Below, in pieces: positions 1-7,027 of a DNA stretch of 10,972 nt. The position numbers and the translations under genes are program-made. The notes below the pieces were generated by a model. The model was not told the origin of the DNA. It did no database searches and saw nothing but the letters and a program-made list of their open reading frames with translations. Source of the stretch: Euryarchaeota archaeon UBA538 (GTDB taxonomy: Archaea > Thermoplasmatota > Poseidoniia > Poseidoniales > Thalassarchaeaceae); assembly GCA_002499325.1 (NCBI GenBank), contig DALC01000032.1, positions 51,517-62,488 of the forward strand, in the 5' to 3' direction. Position 1 is the first letter of the stretch; each line of letters starts with the position of its first letter.

Positions 1-246
1 AAAAGGGAGGGTAGTGAGAGAGTTGTTATTTTGCTTGATAATATGGGGCCTAAACAGTCATCCCTGGTATCGCGAAGATTGGAGGAGGAGGGGCTACGCG
101 AGTGGTGCGTTCTTGAAGGCTCAGGGGGGATTTCTCTGGAGGAAGTCAAGGAATGGGCTAAATGTGGGGTTGATTTAATTTCAACTAGCTCGATTAACAG
201 AGGGGTGTTGCCCCTTGATCTATCAATGAGATTCAGAGGGGAGTGA
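1..246 (+). CDS. nadC: Nicotinate-nucleotide pyrophosphorylase (quinolinate phosphoribosyltransferase), 3' end only
   Basis: This is the C-terminal 81 residues of NadC; the 5' end lies outside the window. NadC converts quinolinate and phosphoribosyl pyrophosphate to nicotinate mononucleotide, CO2 and pyrophosphate in de novo NAD synthesis in the cytoplasm. The reading frame is open from base 1. It shows the family's barrel strands in order: VILLDNMGP (compare LLDNMSP), then VLEGSGGISLEEVKEWA (compare leASGGIt.eNi..yA), then GVDLISTSSINRG and LDLSMRF at the end. Two small departures from the usual motif are visible: GSGGI in place of ASGGI, and STSS where ISVG is common. The stop TGA at 244-246 overlaps or nearly touches the next gene, so the two are probably co-transcribed. 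The family call is firm; only the missing part is unknown. Confidence 0.9.
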   Translation, partial: KREGSERVVILLDNMGPKQSSLVSRRLEEEGLREWCVLEGSGGISLEEVKEWAKCGVDLISTSSINRGVLPLDLSMRFRGE

Positions 247-248
247 TT

Positions 249-1019
249 ATGACAGATATCCCAGATTCCCACCCTAGGAAGGCATCCTTAATGTCTCGAC
301 AAAAGATGGTAGAGGCCTCCAAGAGAGGACTCTTGGCAGAATCAGCGATGATTGCTCATGGTCGCGGTGAGGCTTTTGACTATCTTCTCGGTGAGAAAAC
401 GAGCGATTCGGCGTCATTAGCGATTCGCGAAGCAGCCGCTCTTCTACTCGTTGCTGAAAGTCCAGTTATCTCGATGAATGGTAACTCCACTGTTCTTGCG
501 GGTAGTGAGGCGATTAAAATTGCCTCTATACTGGGCTGTCCTGTTGAGGTGAACATATACTACCGAACCAGTGATCGAATGGAGGCGCTGATTGGTGAGT
601 TAGAGTCCCTGAGGGATCGACTTGGAAGTGAGTCTCTGCATAAGGCTAGACAGTCCATCATGGATGTAGAGATTCTAGGGGCAGTGGCAGATGGAAGAAT
701 TCTCGGCCTACAAGGACCAAGGTCGTTGTGTTCTTCTCAAGGAATAGAGCAGGCTGATGTTATACTGGTCCCTCTCGAGGATGGGGATCGTTGTAAGGCC
801 CTGACCTCACTCGGAAAACAGGTAATTGCCATAGATCTTAATCCATTATCTAGGACATCCAAATCAGCTACTGTTACAATAGTAGATGATGTTAAGAGGG
901 CTATGAGCAGACTAGCCGATGAGCTATTAGAGAATCCTAAAACTACCGACTGGAATAATGAGGCAGTGCTTAGAGACGCCTTGGATATAATGTCTAGCTC
1001 ATCGCTGAGAATTGCCTAG
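249..1019 (+). CDS. 4-phosphopantoate--beta-alanine ligase (archaeal phosphopantothenate synthetase)
   Basis: This enzyme joins 4-phosphopantoate to beta-alanine using ATP, giving 4'-phosphopantothenate. It is the archaeal replacement for the bacterial pantothenate synthetase plus pantothenate kinase steps of coenzyme A synthesis, working after pantoate kinase. Family motifs are seen along the whole 256 residues: SHPRKASLMSRQ at the N-terminus, HGRGEAFDYLLGEKT at 37-51, a VISMNGNS segment, VNIYYRT, VILVPLEDGDR and VIAIDLNPLSRTSKSAT near the C-terminus. Length is normal for the family. ATG 249 is preferred because GAGGGG lies a few bases upstream; a GTG at 243 would give two more residues and a GTGA overlap with the nadC stop. 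Either way it is likely translated together with nadC. The 3' end meets the convergent dehydrogenase gene. As the family is archaeal, this is the main taxonomic marker in the window. Confidence 0.93.
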   Translation: MTDIPDSHPRKASLMSRQKMVEASKRGLLAESAMIAHGRGEAFDYLLGEKTSDSASLAIREAAALLLVAESPVISMNGNSTVLAGSEAIKIASILGCPVEVNIYYRTSDRMEALIGELESLRDRLGSESLHKARQSIMDVEILGAVADGRILGLQGPRSLCSSQGIEQADVILVPLEDGDRCKALTSLGKQVIAIDLNPLSRTSKSATVTIVDDVKRAMSRLADELLENPKTTDWNNEAVLRDALDIMSSSSLRIA

Positions 1020-2227
1020 GGGAACCTCTCTTTGAGCATCGACTCGCATCTAAGAGCGATGGCTTGCCCGACTTCAGAGGTACTTGCTGTACCTCCCAAG
1101 TCATAGGTCACTATGCCTCCTTCTTCAAAATGCTTCTGAATGGCGCTCTGTAGAATCTCAGCACACGTGTCGAGATTCTGATCCTTCTTTCTGAATGCTA
1201 GGGCTTCAAACATCATCTGCACAGATTGTATCATCGCTATTGGATTGACAACATTCTTTCCAGCGTGTTTTGGAGAGGAGCCGTGAACGGGTTCGAAGAG
1301 CATGTGCTTCGGCCCCATATTCGCGCTCGCGGACATTCCCATCCCTCCTTGCAAGACACTGGCTAAATCTGTGGCGATATCGCCAAACATGTTTGGAAGG
1401 ACTACCACGTCTAGATCTTCTGGATTCCTGACGAGCCACATTGTGAATGCATCGATATATGCCTCTTTTACCATTATATCCTGATTTCTCTCTGCGAACT
1501 CTCTGAATATTTTTCTAAAAAGCTGGCAACCCCGGGTGACATTGGACTTGTCTACGCATGTTACTGACTGGGATACTCCCATTTTCCTCTGTCTATGCTT
1601 GGCATAGTCGAAGGCGAATCTGATTACCCTCTCGCTACCCTCTCTTGAAATCGGACGAGGGTCCCAGGCGACCTCTCCATCTAACCCAGGAAACTCTTCA
1701 ATAACGATCGGTTCGTCCTTTTTTCCTAAAGCCCTCTGCTCCATCCTTCTAAGGAGCGAGTGATAGAGTCCCTCCGTATTCTCACGAATCATAATAATAT
1801 CTACCAAATCTGGGTTCCAGACTTGCTTGTGAACGCCATGCACCTTGTGAGTTACACCGGGATAAAGTTTGACTGGCCTAACATTGGCATATAGCTCCAA
1901 ACCTGATCTAAGACCGAGGATGGTCTGTCCACCAGCCATGTCTCCATTCGGTAGTCTCGCATTGGGCCATCCAATAGCACCCAAGAGAATGGCATCAGAC
2001 TCATCTCTACAGTATTCAAAAGATCCTTTTGGCCACTCTTCACCAGTCTCAAGATAGTATTGCCCACCACATGGAATCTCTTTTACATCGAACGATGCAG
2101 GACTATTTTCCTCAAAAACTGAAAGGATTCGTAGTGCCTCTCTCATTACTTCGCGTCCGGTCCCATCGCCGGGCAGTACCGCTACGCGATAGGTATCCAT
2201 GGGCCTCGGCAAATGTTCATCATTCAT
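1016..2227 (-). CDS. Isocitrate/isopropylmalate dehydrogenase family protein (3-isopropylmalate dehydrogenase-like)
   Basis: This is a NAD(P)-dependent beta-decarboxylating dehydrogenase of 403 residues from ATG 2227. Visible family elements are LPGDGTG near residues 18-24, the substrate-binding stretch [15 protein letters not shown] (about 106-120), RENTEGLY (148-155) holding the catalytic-type Tyr, VDKSNVTRG with the catalytic-type Lys at about 227, the metal-binding Asp positions in YIDAF (259) and [10 protein letters not shown] (283, 287), and the nucleotide-site stretch FEPVHGSSP. The substrate is uncertain: bacterial LeuB enzymes carry RELTGGIY at the loop where this one has ENTEGLY, as in isocitrate, homoisocitrate, tartrate and several archaeal isopropylmalate enzymes. 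It is also some 40 residues longer than a typical LeuB. No leuC/leuD or other leucine gene is nearby. A TTG at 2230 and an ATG at 2200 are alternative starts; GGGGGT upstream supports 2227. Family certain, reaction not. Confidence 0.88.
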   Translation of the reverse strand: MNDEHLPRPMDTYRVAVLPGDGTGREVMREALRILSVFEENSPASFDVKEIPCGGQYYLETGEEWPKGSFEYCRDESDAILLGAIGWPNARLPNGDMAGGQTILGLRSGLELYANVRPVKLYPGVTHKVHGVHKQVWNPDLVDIIMIRENTEGLYHSLLRRMEQRALGKKDEPIVIEEFPGLDGEVAWDPRPISREGSERVIRFAFDYAKHRQRKMGVSQSVTCVDKSNVTRGCQLFRKIFREFAERNQDIMVKEAYIDAFTMWLVRNPEDLDVVVLPNMFGDIATDLASVLQGGMGMSASANMGPKHMLFEPVHGSSPKHAGKNVVNPIAMIQSVQMMFEALAFRKKDQNLDTCAEILQSAIQKHFEEGGIVTYDLGGTASTSEVGQAIALRCESMLKERFP

Positions 2228-2298
2228 CAATTAACCCCCAAGTGACAATGGTTCGAGAAGAGGATAGTTGATAGACGGTCACTGAGAATGGTTGCGCA

Positions 2299-2907
2299 AT
2301 GGAGCGCGCGCCCGAAGATGGTAGGAAGAGTCCACGGATAGACGTTAGGACACTCCCAGAATCTGTAGCTAGGCTCTGGGAGACCATGCTGAGGTTGGAT
2401 CCTTCTTGGGATTTGTCTTCTTGGCTGGATGAAAAAGCTCTAGAAGAGCTGGAATTAGTTGAAAGTCACTTAGGAAGAGAGAGATTGCGATTAGAGCAAC
2501 GTCTTCACAGAATTGAGACTCTAGTAAAGAGGCTGAAAAGGCAACGAGAAGTGGTTGGTACAGGAATTGATGATCCCCATCAGAAAAATCTCTTTGATAT
2601 TTACGAAATAAGCAGTAAATCAAAACAAAAAGATTCTGAAACGAGTGAAGAAGGGGAGCCTGCTGTGAATTTCGGATCCTTGGATGTTGGAGATGATCCG
2701 TTGCTGGCTATTGTTGCAGAGCATGTCCTGGGATTACTGGAACTCCGCTCTTTGGAAGGTCCAGCTCCTGTCCATTTCGACTCTTTGATGGGCGACCTTA
2801 TTCCTCTTGGAATTAGAGTAGATGATCTGGACGAGGCGATAGCTTGGCTCCTTCAGAGTGAGCTCATTATCGAGATTGAAGAGGATTCTTTTTCTCTAAG
2901 TGAATAA
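2299..2907 (+). CDS. Uncharacterised coiled-coil plus probable winged-helix protein
   Basis: I do not recognise this 202-residue protein. Three parts are visible. Residues about 15-45 are rich in Trp and Leu (RLWETMLRLDPSWDLSSWL). Residues about 45-87 form a long charged helix, very likely a coiled coil (ALEELELVESHLGRERLRLE and onward to KRLKRQREVV). After a polar linker rich in Ser, Lys and Glu, residues about 130-202 have the helix-helix-helix-strand-strand pattern of a winged-helix domain, ending in DDLDEAIAWLLQSELIIEIE and a short wing DSFSLS. This resembles the C-terminal winged helices of archaeal replication and transcription proteins, but that is pattern, not homology. It is soluble, with no signal peptide or membrane segment. 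It is divergent from the dehydrogenase gene, 71 bases away, and lies 55 bases before the methylase-like gene on the same strand, so the two may act together, for example as a DNA-binding or dimerising partner. Confidence 0.72.
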   Translation: MERAPEDGRKSPRIDVRTLPESVARLWETMLRLDPSWDLSSWLDEKALEELELVESHLGRERLRLEQRLHRIETLVKRLKRQREVVGTGIDDPHQKNLFDIYEISSKSKQKDSETSEEGEPAVNFGSLDVGDDPLLAIVAEHVLGLLELRSLEGPAPVHFDSLMGDLIPLGIRVDDLDEAIAWLLQSELIIEIEEDSFSLSE

Positions 2908-2922
2908 GCAATTTTCCTAACC

Positions 2923-2930
2923 AATATACA
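2923..2930 (+). promoter_or_regulatory. Possible archaeal TATA box before the methylase-like gene
   Basis: The sequence AATATACA is the most TATA-like element in the 55-base gap and lies about 33 bases upstream of the ATG at 2963. It would place transcription initiation close to 2950, inside or just after the adjoining hairpin. If real, the methylase-like gene has its own promoter as well as, or instead of, read-through from the upstream gene. The evidence is position and composition only. Confidence 0.25.
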
Positions 2931-2948
2931 ACCTTTCAAAAAAGGTTG
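2929..2948. repeat. Perfect 8-bp inverted repeat with a 4-base loop
   Basis: CAACCTTT at 2929-2936 is perfectly complementary to AAAGGTTG at 2941-2948, separated by the loop CAAA. It fills the middle of the gap between the coiled-coil gene and the methylase-like gene and ends 14 bases before the ATG at 2963. As RNA it would form a stable small hairpin. No T-run follows it, so a bacterial-style terminator is unlikely. An operator overlapping the transcription start, or an RNA hairpin that affects translation or processing between the two genes, is possible. Confidence 0.6.
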
Positions 2949-2962
2949 ATGATTTCCGAAGA

Positions 2963-4939
2963 ATGATATCTATGGTTAGTGAAGCGGCAGGATGGTATGC
3001 AAGGCTAGATCAGGTTTGTCCTGATAGAGCAGAGCAAATCAGATGTTGGCTGGATTTCTGGGAGTCTTCCGTAATCTCAGGAACACCGATTGCTGCATCG
3101 CTCCCCAATACGTGGCCAACCCTTCCTGCCGGCCTGCTCACCGACCCCGGTGTTGTTTTGGACAAGCTATTATCGAGATATGAAGCAACTAAAGACGGGC
3201 GTTCTCCTAAAGGGGCTTACTCGACTCCGTCTAGGCTTGTTGGTTCGGTTCTAGCAGACGAGCTTTCCAGTGGGGGTCGCAACAAGAAGAAAGAGGCCCC
3301 TCCGACCCTGTCTCTCTCTGCTATTCCACCGGCATTTAGAGACTACGCTCAGAGATTGAACAAAGAAGCCTCGTTGGTATTGGGAGAAGATGACTATTCT
3401 GACAGTACGGAGAAGACTAGCTCCGGAATCCCTCTACCTTTCGCTGATCCTAGTTGTGGTGCTGGATTGGTTGTTTCACAGTTGATAAGGCTCCACGTAC
3501 AGAGGATAGAAGTCCTTTCTGATGAGAATAAATGTACAGATACCTTGAGGTTGCTGGAAGGCTTGCAACTCATGGGTTCCTCGGACCTTGCCGTAGAAGC
3601 TGCTAGAAGGAGGATACTCATCACACTAGGAAAGGCTGGATTGGTAGACCTGTCTGGGGATAGCAGGAGTCAGATGATTGGTCGTGCTGAGGCTGAAATG
3701 ATTCTTGAAAGCAATGTTCTCGAAGGCGACCCGCTTCTCGGTGAGTGGCCGTGGAATGAGAGCCCCAAGCTGCTGATTAGTAGACCTCCTTGGATCAGGA
3801 TAAAAGATAGATTCAGAGGTCATGAAGAAGGGAGTAGGCTTCGAAAGGAGCTTTCCAGTAAGTTAAGGAATGCAACAGATTATGATGGTAATCTGAGATT
3901 CTCTGCACTGCGTGGAAATGTGAATATGTACAGATTATTTCTCGAGAGGTCGATGCAACTCGTGGGCGAAGAGGGCAGAATTAGAATGATCGTTCCAGAT
4001 TCTCTACTAAGAGAGAGAAGTAGTGCACCCCTGAGAAAGCTACTGGTTGAAAGCAATGAATGGTTCTCAACTTGGTCATTCCCTGAACCAAACAGGGTGT
4101 TCCCAGGTATAACCCAAGGGGTGGCGGTGTTGGGACTGACTGTAGGTGGTAAGACTGAGAAGATGGTAAGCTACGGGCCTTTAACCGCGAACGATATCTG
4201 TCCTGAAGTCGGCCTATCAAGGTCTTCACCCTCCTTAGATTTGGAAAGAGGTTCATGGTCTTCCTGGACTGACGCTACTTGGGCAGTCCCCAGGATGCCA
4301 ATAGATTCCTATGATAGAAAGAAAGTTATCGAAGCGATTGGTAGATTGGCGGACAAACCTAGGCTGTCGGAAGAGGGCAACTGGCTGAATCCGGATGGAA
4401 GTTCTGTTAGGGTAAGAGTTGGGGAAATTGATCAAAGTGCATGGTCAGACTATATTGGTGACTGGTCGGACGGAAGTTCAGAAATACCTTTCATTCGTAA
4501 TACTCACTTCGTAATAATGGATGGTGAGGTTTGCCTGCATCATCCGGCATTCGATAATGATGTCGAGGAGGGTGCAATTCAGAGATCTCACTCATGCTGG
4601 AATGGGGAGAGCAACTCTCCATCTGGCCCTAGGATTGCTTGCCAAGCCATACTGGGGTCAAGCAAGGATAGGCGTCTTCGCTGGGCGGTTATTCCTGATG
4701 GTTGCGTATTGAGTAACTCAGTGAACTATCTTGAATTCTCGGAGAATGTAATCGATTCTTTAATCGGAAAGGGAGGGGGTTCGCTAGTTATTGGTTTGGA
4801 GTGGCTTTGTAAGGTCTTGAATTCTGAAGATTTGGAGATTTGGTCAAGAGCATGGGGGGCAAATAATAACGTCAACAACTATGAGATAGAAAGTCTTCCT
4901 TTCCCTGTTCCGGAAGACGAGTTGGCATTTTCAATATAG
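2963..4939 (+). CDS. Eco57I-type N6-adenine DNA methylase-like protein with degenerate catalytic motif
   Basis: This 658-residue protein has the full architecture of the gamma-class (Eco57I/TaqI-like) methylases. Motif X is GAYSTPSRLV (84-93). Motif I, the SAM-binding loop, is FADPSCGAGLV (160-170). After the catalytic motif comes the conserved block NMYRLFLERSMQLV, RIRMIVPDSLL, LRKLL and NRVF (321-380). The C-terminal target-recognition region ends with the usual LCKVLNS...IWSRAWGANNNVNNYEIESLPFP. The striking departure is motif IV: where active enzymes have NPPY/F/W, this has RPPW at 274-277, so the Asn that holds the target amino group is replaced by Arg. The acidic residue of motif II is also hard to find. 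I see no nuclease domain, so it is not a type IIG enzyme. It may bind DNA or RNA without methylating, or use a different chemistry. ATG 2963 begins the frame; ATG 2972 is possible. It follows a coiled-coil/winged-helix gene and is flanked by inverted repeats. Confidence 0.85.
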   Translation: MISMVSEAAGWYARLDQVCPDRAEQIRCWLDFWESSVISGTPIAASLPNTWPTLPAGLLTDPGVVLDKLLSRYEATKDGRSPKGAYSTPSRLVGSVLADELSSGGRNKKKEAPPTLSLSAIPPAFRDYAQRLNKEASLVLGEDDYSDSTEKTSSGIPLPFADPSCGAGLVVSQLIRLHVQRIEVLSDENKCTDTLRLLEGLQLMGSSDLAVEAARRRILITLGKAGLVDLSGDSRSQMIGRAEAEMILESNVLEGDPLLGEWPWNESPKLLISRPPWIRIKDRFRGHEEGSRLRKELSSKLRNATDYDGNLRFSALRGNVNMYRLFLERSMQLVGEEGRIRMIVPDSLLRERSSAPLRKLLVESNEWFSTWSFPEPNRVFPGITQGVAVLGLTVGGKTEKMVSYGPLTANDICPEVGLSRSSPSLDLERGSWSSWTDATWAVPRMPIDSYDRKKVIEAIGRLADKPRLSEEGNWLNPDGSSVRVRVGEIDQSAWSDYIGDWSDGSSEIPFIRNTHFVIMDGEVCLHHPAFDNDVEEGAIQRSHSCWNGESNSPSGPRIACQAILGSSKDRRLRWAVIPDGCVLSNSVNYLEFSENVIDSLIGKGGGSLVIGLEWLCKVLNSEDLEIWSRAWGANNNVNNYEIESLPFPVPEDELAFSI

Positions 4940-4960
4940 TTAGGTTACAACTATCAACAA

Positions 4961-4980
4961 AACGGAAATAGATTTCCGTT
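4961..4980. repeat. Perfect 9-bp palindromic inverted repeat downstream of the methylase-like gene
   Basis: AACGGAAAT at 4961-4969 is followed by AG and then its exact reverse complement ATTTCCGTT at 4972-4980. The 2-base centre suits a two-fold symmetric protein-binding site; as RNA it would fold with an 8-bp stem and a TAGA loop. It starts 21 bases after the stop of the methylase-like gene and about 100 bases before the NTPase gene, so it could be a transcript 3' end or an operator for the downstream gene. The flanking bases continue pairing only after a mismatch. The rest of the 4940-5080 gap holds nothing else I can support. Confidence 0.65.
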
Positions 4981-5080
4981 GTGGGGAAGAATTAGACATA
5001 ACTAACCGAATAGACTATTATCGTTGCTTATCCTAAACTAGTCGTACTATTACGCGAGTGTGCATGGAGAAGTGGGGCAA

Positions 5081-5641
5081 ATGGGCATCAATCCAAAGAT
5101 CGGAATAACTGGACTGCCTAGATCGGGTAAGTCTGCAGTTCTTGATAAGGTCGTCAAAATGATCGAGGAGGAGGGTTCTGCGTCTGTCGGAATTCCTGTA
5201 ATTGCAGGAATGAGATCAGAGGCAATAATTGAGAATGGCGAGAGGGTTGGCTACGCTTGCGTCGATATCGTAACTGGAGAGAGGGGGGTAATGGCTCACA
5301 GGGAGATTGACTCGCGTCATAGGGTACTAGGATACGGCATTGACCCCAGTGAGATTGACAGGGTTGGAGTCCCCGCCATTCTGAATGCGATTGGTAATTG
5401 TCAATACTTGGTGATCGATGAAGTCGGAAAATTTACTGTAGAAAGCGAGGGCTTTGTATCCGCGGTTCGTGAGGCACTAAAATACGACATGCCTACTCTT
5501 CTGACCCTTCACAAAAAGAGTCGTCATCCACTGCTCCAAGATATCAGAAGGAGGGATGATGGACGTATTCTGGAAGTCACTCCCGTTAACAGAGCGCTCC
5601 TACCCTATAAGATAATGAAACTAATCCAACAGGACTATTGA
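5081..5641 (+). CDS. THEP1-family nucleoside-triphosphatase
   Basis: This is a P-loop NTPase of the THEP1 family, whose members hydrolyse nucleoside triphosphates in vitro; the cellular role is not settled. From ATG 5081 the protein has 186 residues, normal for the family. Walker A is GLPRSGKS at 11-18. The family block around IAGMRSEAI, NGERVGYACVDIVTGERG follows, matching the usual EvRe.G.R.GF...dl.tG pattern. Walker B is LVIDEVGKF at about 110-118, with the Asp-Glu pair and the family's Gly-Lys. Two local differences are seen: Arg in the P-loop where Gly is common, and KFT after the DEVG where KME is typical. The consensus GxxxxGK[ST] is still met. A GTG at 5060 would add seven residues, but family proteins begin just before the P-loop, favouring 5081. 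It is followed 39 bases later by a small membrane-protein gene. Confidence 0.87.
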   Translation: MGINPKIGITGLPRSGKSAVLDKVVKMIEEEGSASVGIPVIAGMRSEAIIENGERVGYACVDIVTGERGVMAHREIDSRHRVLGYGIDPSEIDRVGVPAILNAIGNCQYLVIDEVGKFTVESEGFVSAVREALKYDMPTLLTLHKKSRHPLLQDIRRRDDGRILEVTPVNRALLPYKIMKLIQQDY

Positions 5642-5680
5642 GACGGAGAAGTTGATTCGCTGAACCCCCTGTTGGTTATC

Positions 5681-6052
5681 ATGAGCTCCCCCTCTATCCG
5701 ACTCAGGAGAGTCTTGCTGGGTGTACTGATATCCATGGTATTTCTCACTTCAATATCCATTGGCGATGGTAGCCTAATCATTCTAGATGAGGATTTTTCA
5801 AATGAGGACAATAGGTCGTTTGTATTCCCTGTATTAGCGACCATTTGTGCATTGATGCTTTTGGCAATGAGTAGGGCTGATGGTAGAGAACATGGGGGTT
5901 TCTTTCTTGACTCTTGGATAAGTAGAGAATCCGAGGATGAGATGATATCCAGACTAAAACGAGAGCAAGATGAGGCTGGTATCGAAAAAATGGGTGGAGC
6001 ATGGGCAGAATTAGAAAAAGTACACTTGGAAAGAAGTCTAGAGGAGGAGTAG
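5681..6052 (+). CDS. Small two-helix membrane protein of unknown function
   Basis: I do not recognise this 123-residue protein. Residues about 11-27 (VLLGVLISMVFLTSISI) and 47-63 (FVFPVLATICALMLLAM) are membrane helices joined by a short acidic loop (DEDFSNEDN). The basic N-terminus IRLRR suggests that both ends face the cytoplasm, with the acidic loop outside. The C-terminal 60 residues are highly charged and probably helical (SEDEMISRLKREQDEAG), a layout suited to binding a cytoplasmic partner. ATG 5681 is chosen over the in-frame TTG at 5672; no clear ribosome-binding site is visible for either. It sits between the NTPase gene and gcvH on the same strand. An overlapping opposite-strand frame exists but has low-complexity Ser-rich content and no recognisable features, so this strand is the coding one. 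Confidence 0.65.
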   Translation: MSSPSIRLRRVLLGVLISMVFLTSISIGDGSLIILDEDFSNEDNRSFVFPVLATICALMLLAMSRADGREHGGFFLDSWISRESEDEMISRLKREQDEAGIEKMGGAWAELEKVHLERSLEEE

Positions 6053-6104
6053 ACGGAAACGAAAGATTGACTGCTAGGTCGTCCTCGTACAGCCGGGTGA
6101 GAGA

Positions 6105-6488
6105 ATGAGCGAGGTACCTGAGGAGCTAAGATATACAAAGGAGCATGAGTGGATTAGGGTTGAGGGAGATTTGGTAGTCATAGGAGTAACCGACTATGCG
6201 CAAAACGCCCTTACTGATGTTGTATGGGTAGAGCTACCTGAATTGGGTGCCGTTGTTGGTTCGATGGACTCATTCGCTAGTGTAGAGTCTGTAAAGTCAG
6301 TTAGTGAGATTTACGCTCCAATAAGTGGTGAGGTTATTGAGATCAATGGGACCTTAGAGGACGCTCCCGAGCTGATTAATGAAGATCCTTATGGGAAAGG
6401 TTGGATTTGTAAGATGTCTATTTCTGATAATTCCGAGCTTGCATCTTTGCTGGATGGGACTACTTATCGTGGGCTCATAGAGGAATGA
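6105..6488 (+). CDS. gcvH: Glycine cleavage system H protein
   Basis: GcvH is the lipoyl carrier of the glycine cleavage system. Its lipoate arm takes the aminomethyl group from glycine at the P protein, passes it to the T protein, and is reoxidised by dihydrolipoamide dehydrogenase. The 127-residue protein is complete and of normal length. It opens with LRYTKEHEWIRVEGD, contains the ITDYAQ-like VTDYAQNALTDVVWVELPE, and carries the lipoylation site at Lys64 in the ESVKSVSEIYAP hairpin. The later GEVIEIN...PELINEDPYGKGWICKM block is also typical. Start ATG 6105 is supported by GGTGAG six to eleven bases upstream, a good match to the anti-Shine-Dalgarno sequence. No gcvT, gcvP or lipoate gene is in the window. 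Its stop overlaps the ribonuclease HI start by 4 bases (ATGA), implying translational coupling. Confidence 0.96.
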   Translation: MSEVPEELRYTKEHEWIRVEGDLVVIGVTDYAQNALTDVVWVELPELGAVVGSMDSFASVESVKSVSEIYAPISGEVIEINGTLEDAPELINEDPYGKGWICKMSISDNSELASLLDGTTYRGLIEE

Positions 6489-7027
6489 AGATGGAGGGCT
6501 CGGCCACTTACATCTACTTCGATGGTTCATGTGGCGAGAATAGAAATGTAACCTCTGAGACTCCCGCTGGATGGGGTTTCTGTGTAGTTAGTGGGGATAA
6601 CGGGATTGGCAGGGGACACGGAGAGATAGTCAAAGAAAAGAGTGGGGTAGTAGTCACAAATCCGCTTGATGAGGAGTATATCGGGGCTAGTGTTGGTTCA
6701 AATAATACAGCTGAGTTGAGCGCTTTCGCTCACTCTCTTATCTGGATTCTAAAAAATCATGATTCAGGTAAGATAGTGATCAGAGGAGATTCTGAATATG
6801 CTATGAACATAGGGTCAGGAAAATGGAAGGCTAAGGCTAACAAGGAGCTAGCAACTAGAGTTCGTTCACTCTGGGAAGAGGTGGATGCCTCTTTTGCTGT
6901 CTCAACGGAACATGTAAGAGCTCATGGGGGACACAGGTGGAATGAGCGTGCTGATCATTTGGCTTTCAGAGCAATGAAAGAAGAGTTGCCTCTCCCGCTT
7001 CAATTCTGGAAGCCCGGTAAAAGATAG
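6485..7027 (+). CDS. rnhA: Ribonuclease HI
   Basis: RNase HI cuts the RNA strand of RNA-DNA hybrids, removing R-loops and primers. All catalytic positions are present in the 180 residues: Asp13 in YIYFDGSCG, Glu77 in SNNTAEL, Asp102 in RGDSEYA and Asp157 in WNERADHLA, with His147 of the AHGGH loop at the place of the E. coli His124. Compared with the E. coli enzyme the stretch between the first two acidic residues is about 25 residues longer, containing VVVTNPLDEEYIGASVGSNN; a similar insert is known in another RNase HI subgroup carrying a VVTDP...GA..GSNNTAEL pattern. There is no N-terminal hybrid-binding domain. ATG 6485 overlaps the gcvH stop; ATG 6491 is an in-frame alternative. The gene ends against a convergent membrane-protein gene with no gap. 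Confidence 0.93.
   Translation: MKMEGSATYIYFDGSCGENRNVTSETPAGWGFCVVSGDNGIGRGHGEIVKEKSGVVVTNPLDEEYIGASVGSNNTAELSAFAHSLIWILKNHDSGKIVIRGDSEYAMNIGSGKWKAKANKELATRVRSLWEEVDASFAVSTEHVRAHGGHRWNERADHLAFRAMKEELPLPLQFWKPGKR

Noticed and set aside
2963..4939. Type IIG restriction-modification enzyme
   Set aside because: At 658 residues there is no room for, and no sign of, a PD-(D/E)XK nuclease domain, and the methylase catalytic motif is itself altered.
5011..5053. Near-repeat CTATTATCG / CTATTACG before the NTPase gene as promoter or operator
   Set aside because: Two short imperfect copies in AT-rich sequence; spacing to the start does not clearly fit an archaeal TATA box.
5635..6138. A 167-codon minus-strand open frame over the small membrane protein gene
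   Set aside because: Its translation is Ser/Leu-rich without domain or membrane pattern, and it overlaps both the two-helix protein and the start of gcvH. The plus-strand frame has sensible membrane helices and a charged tail.
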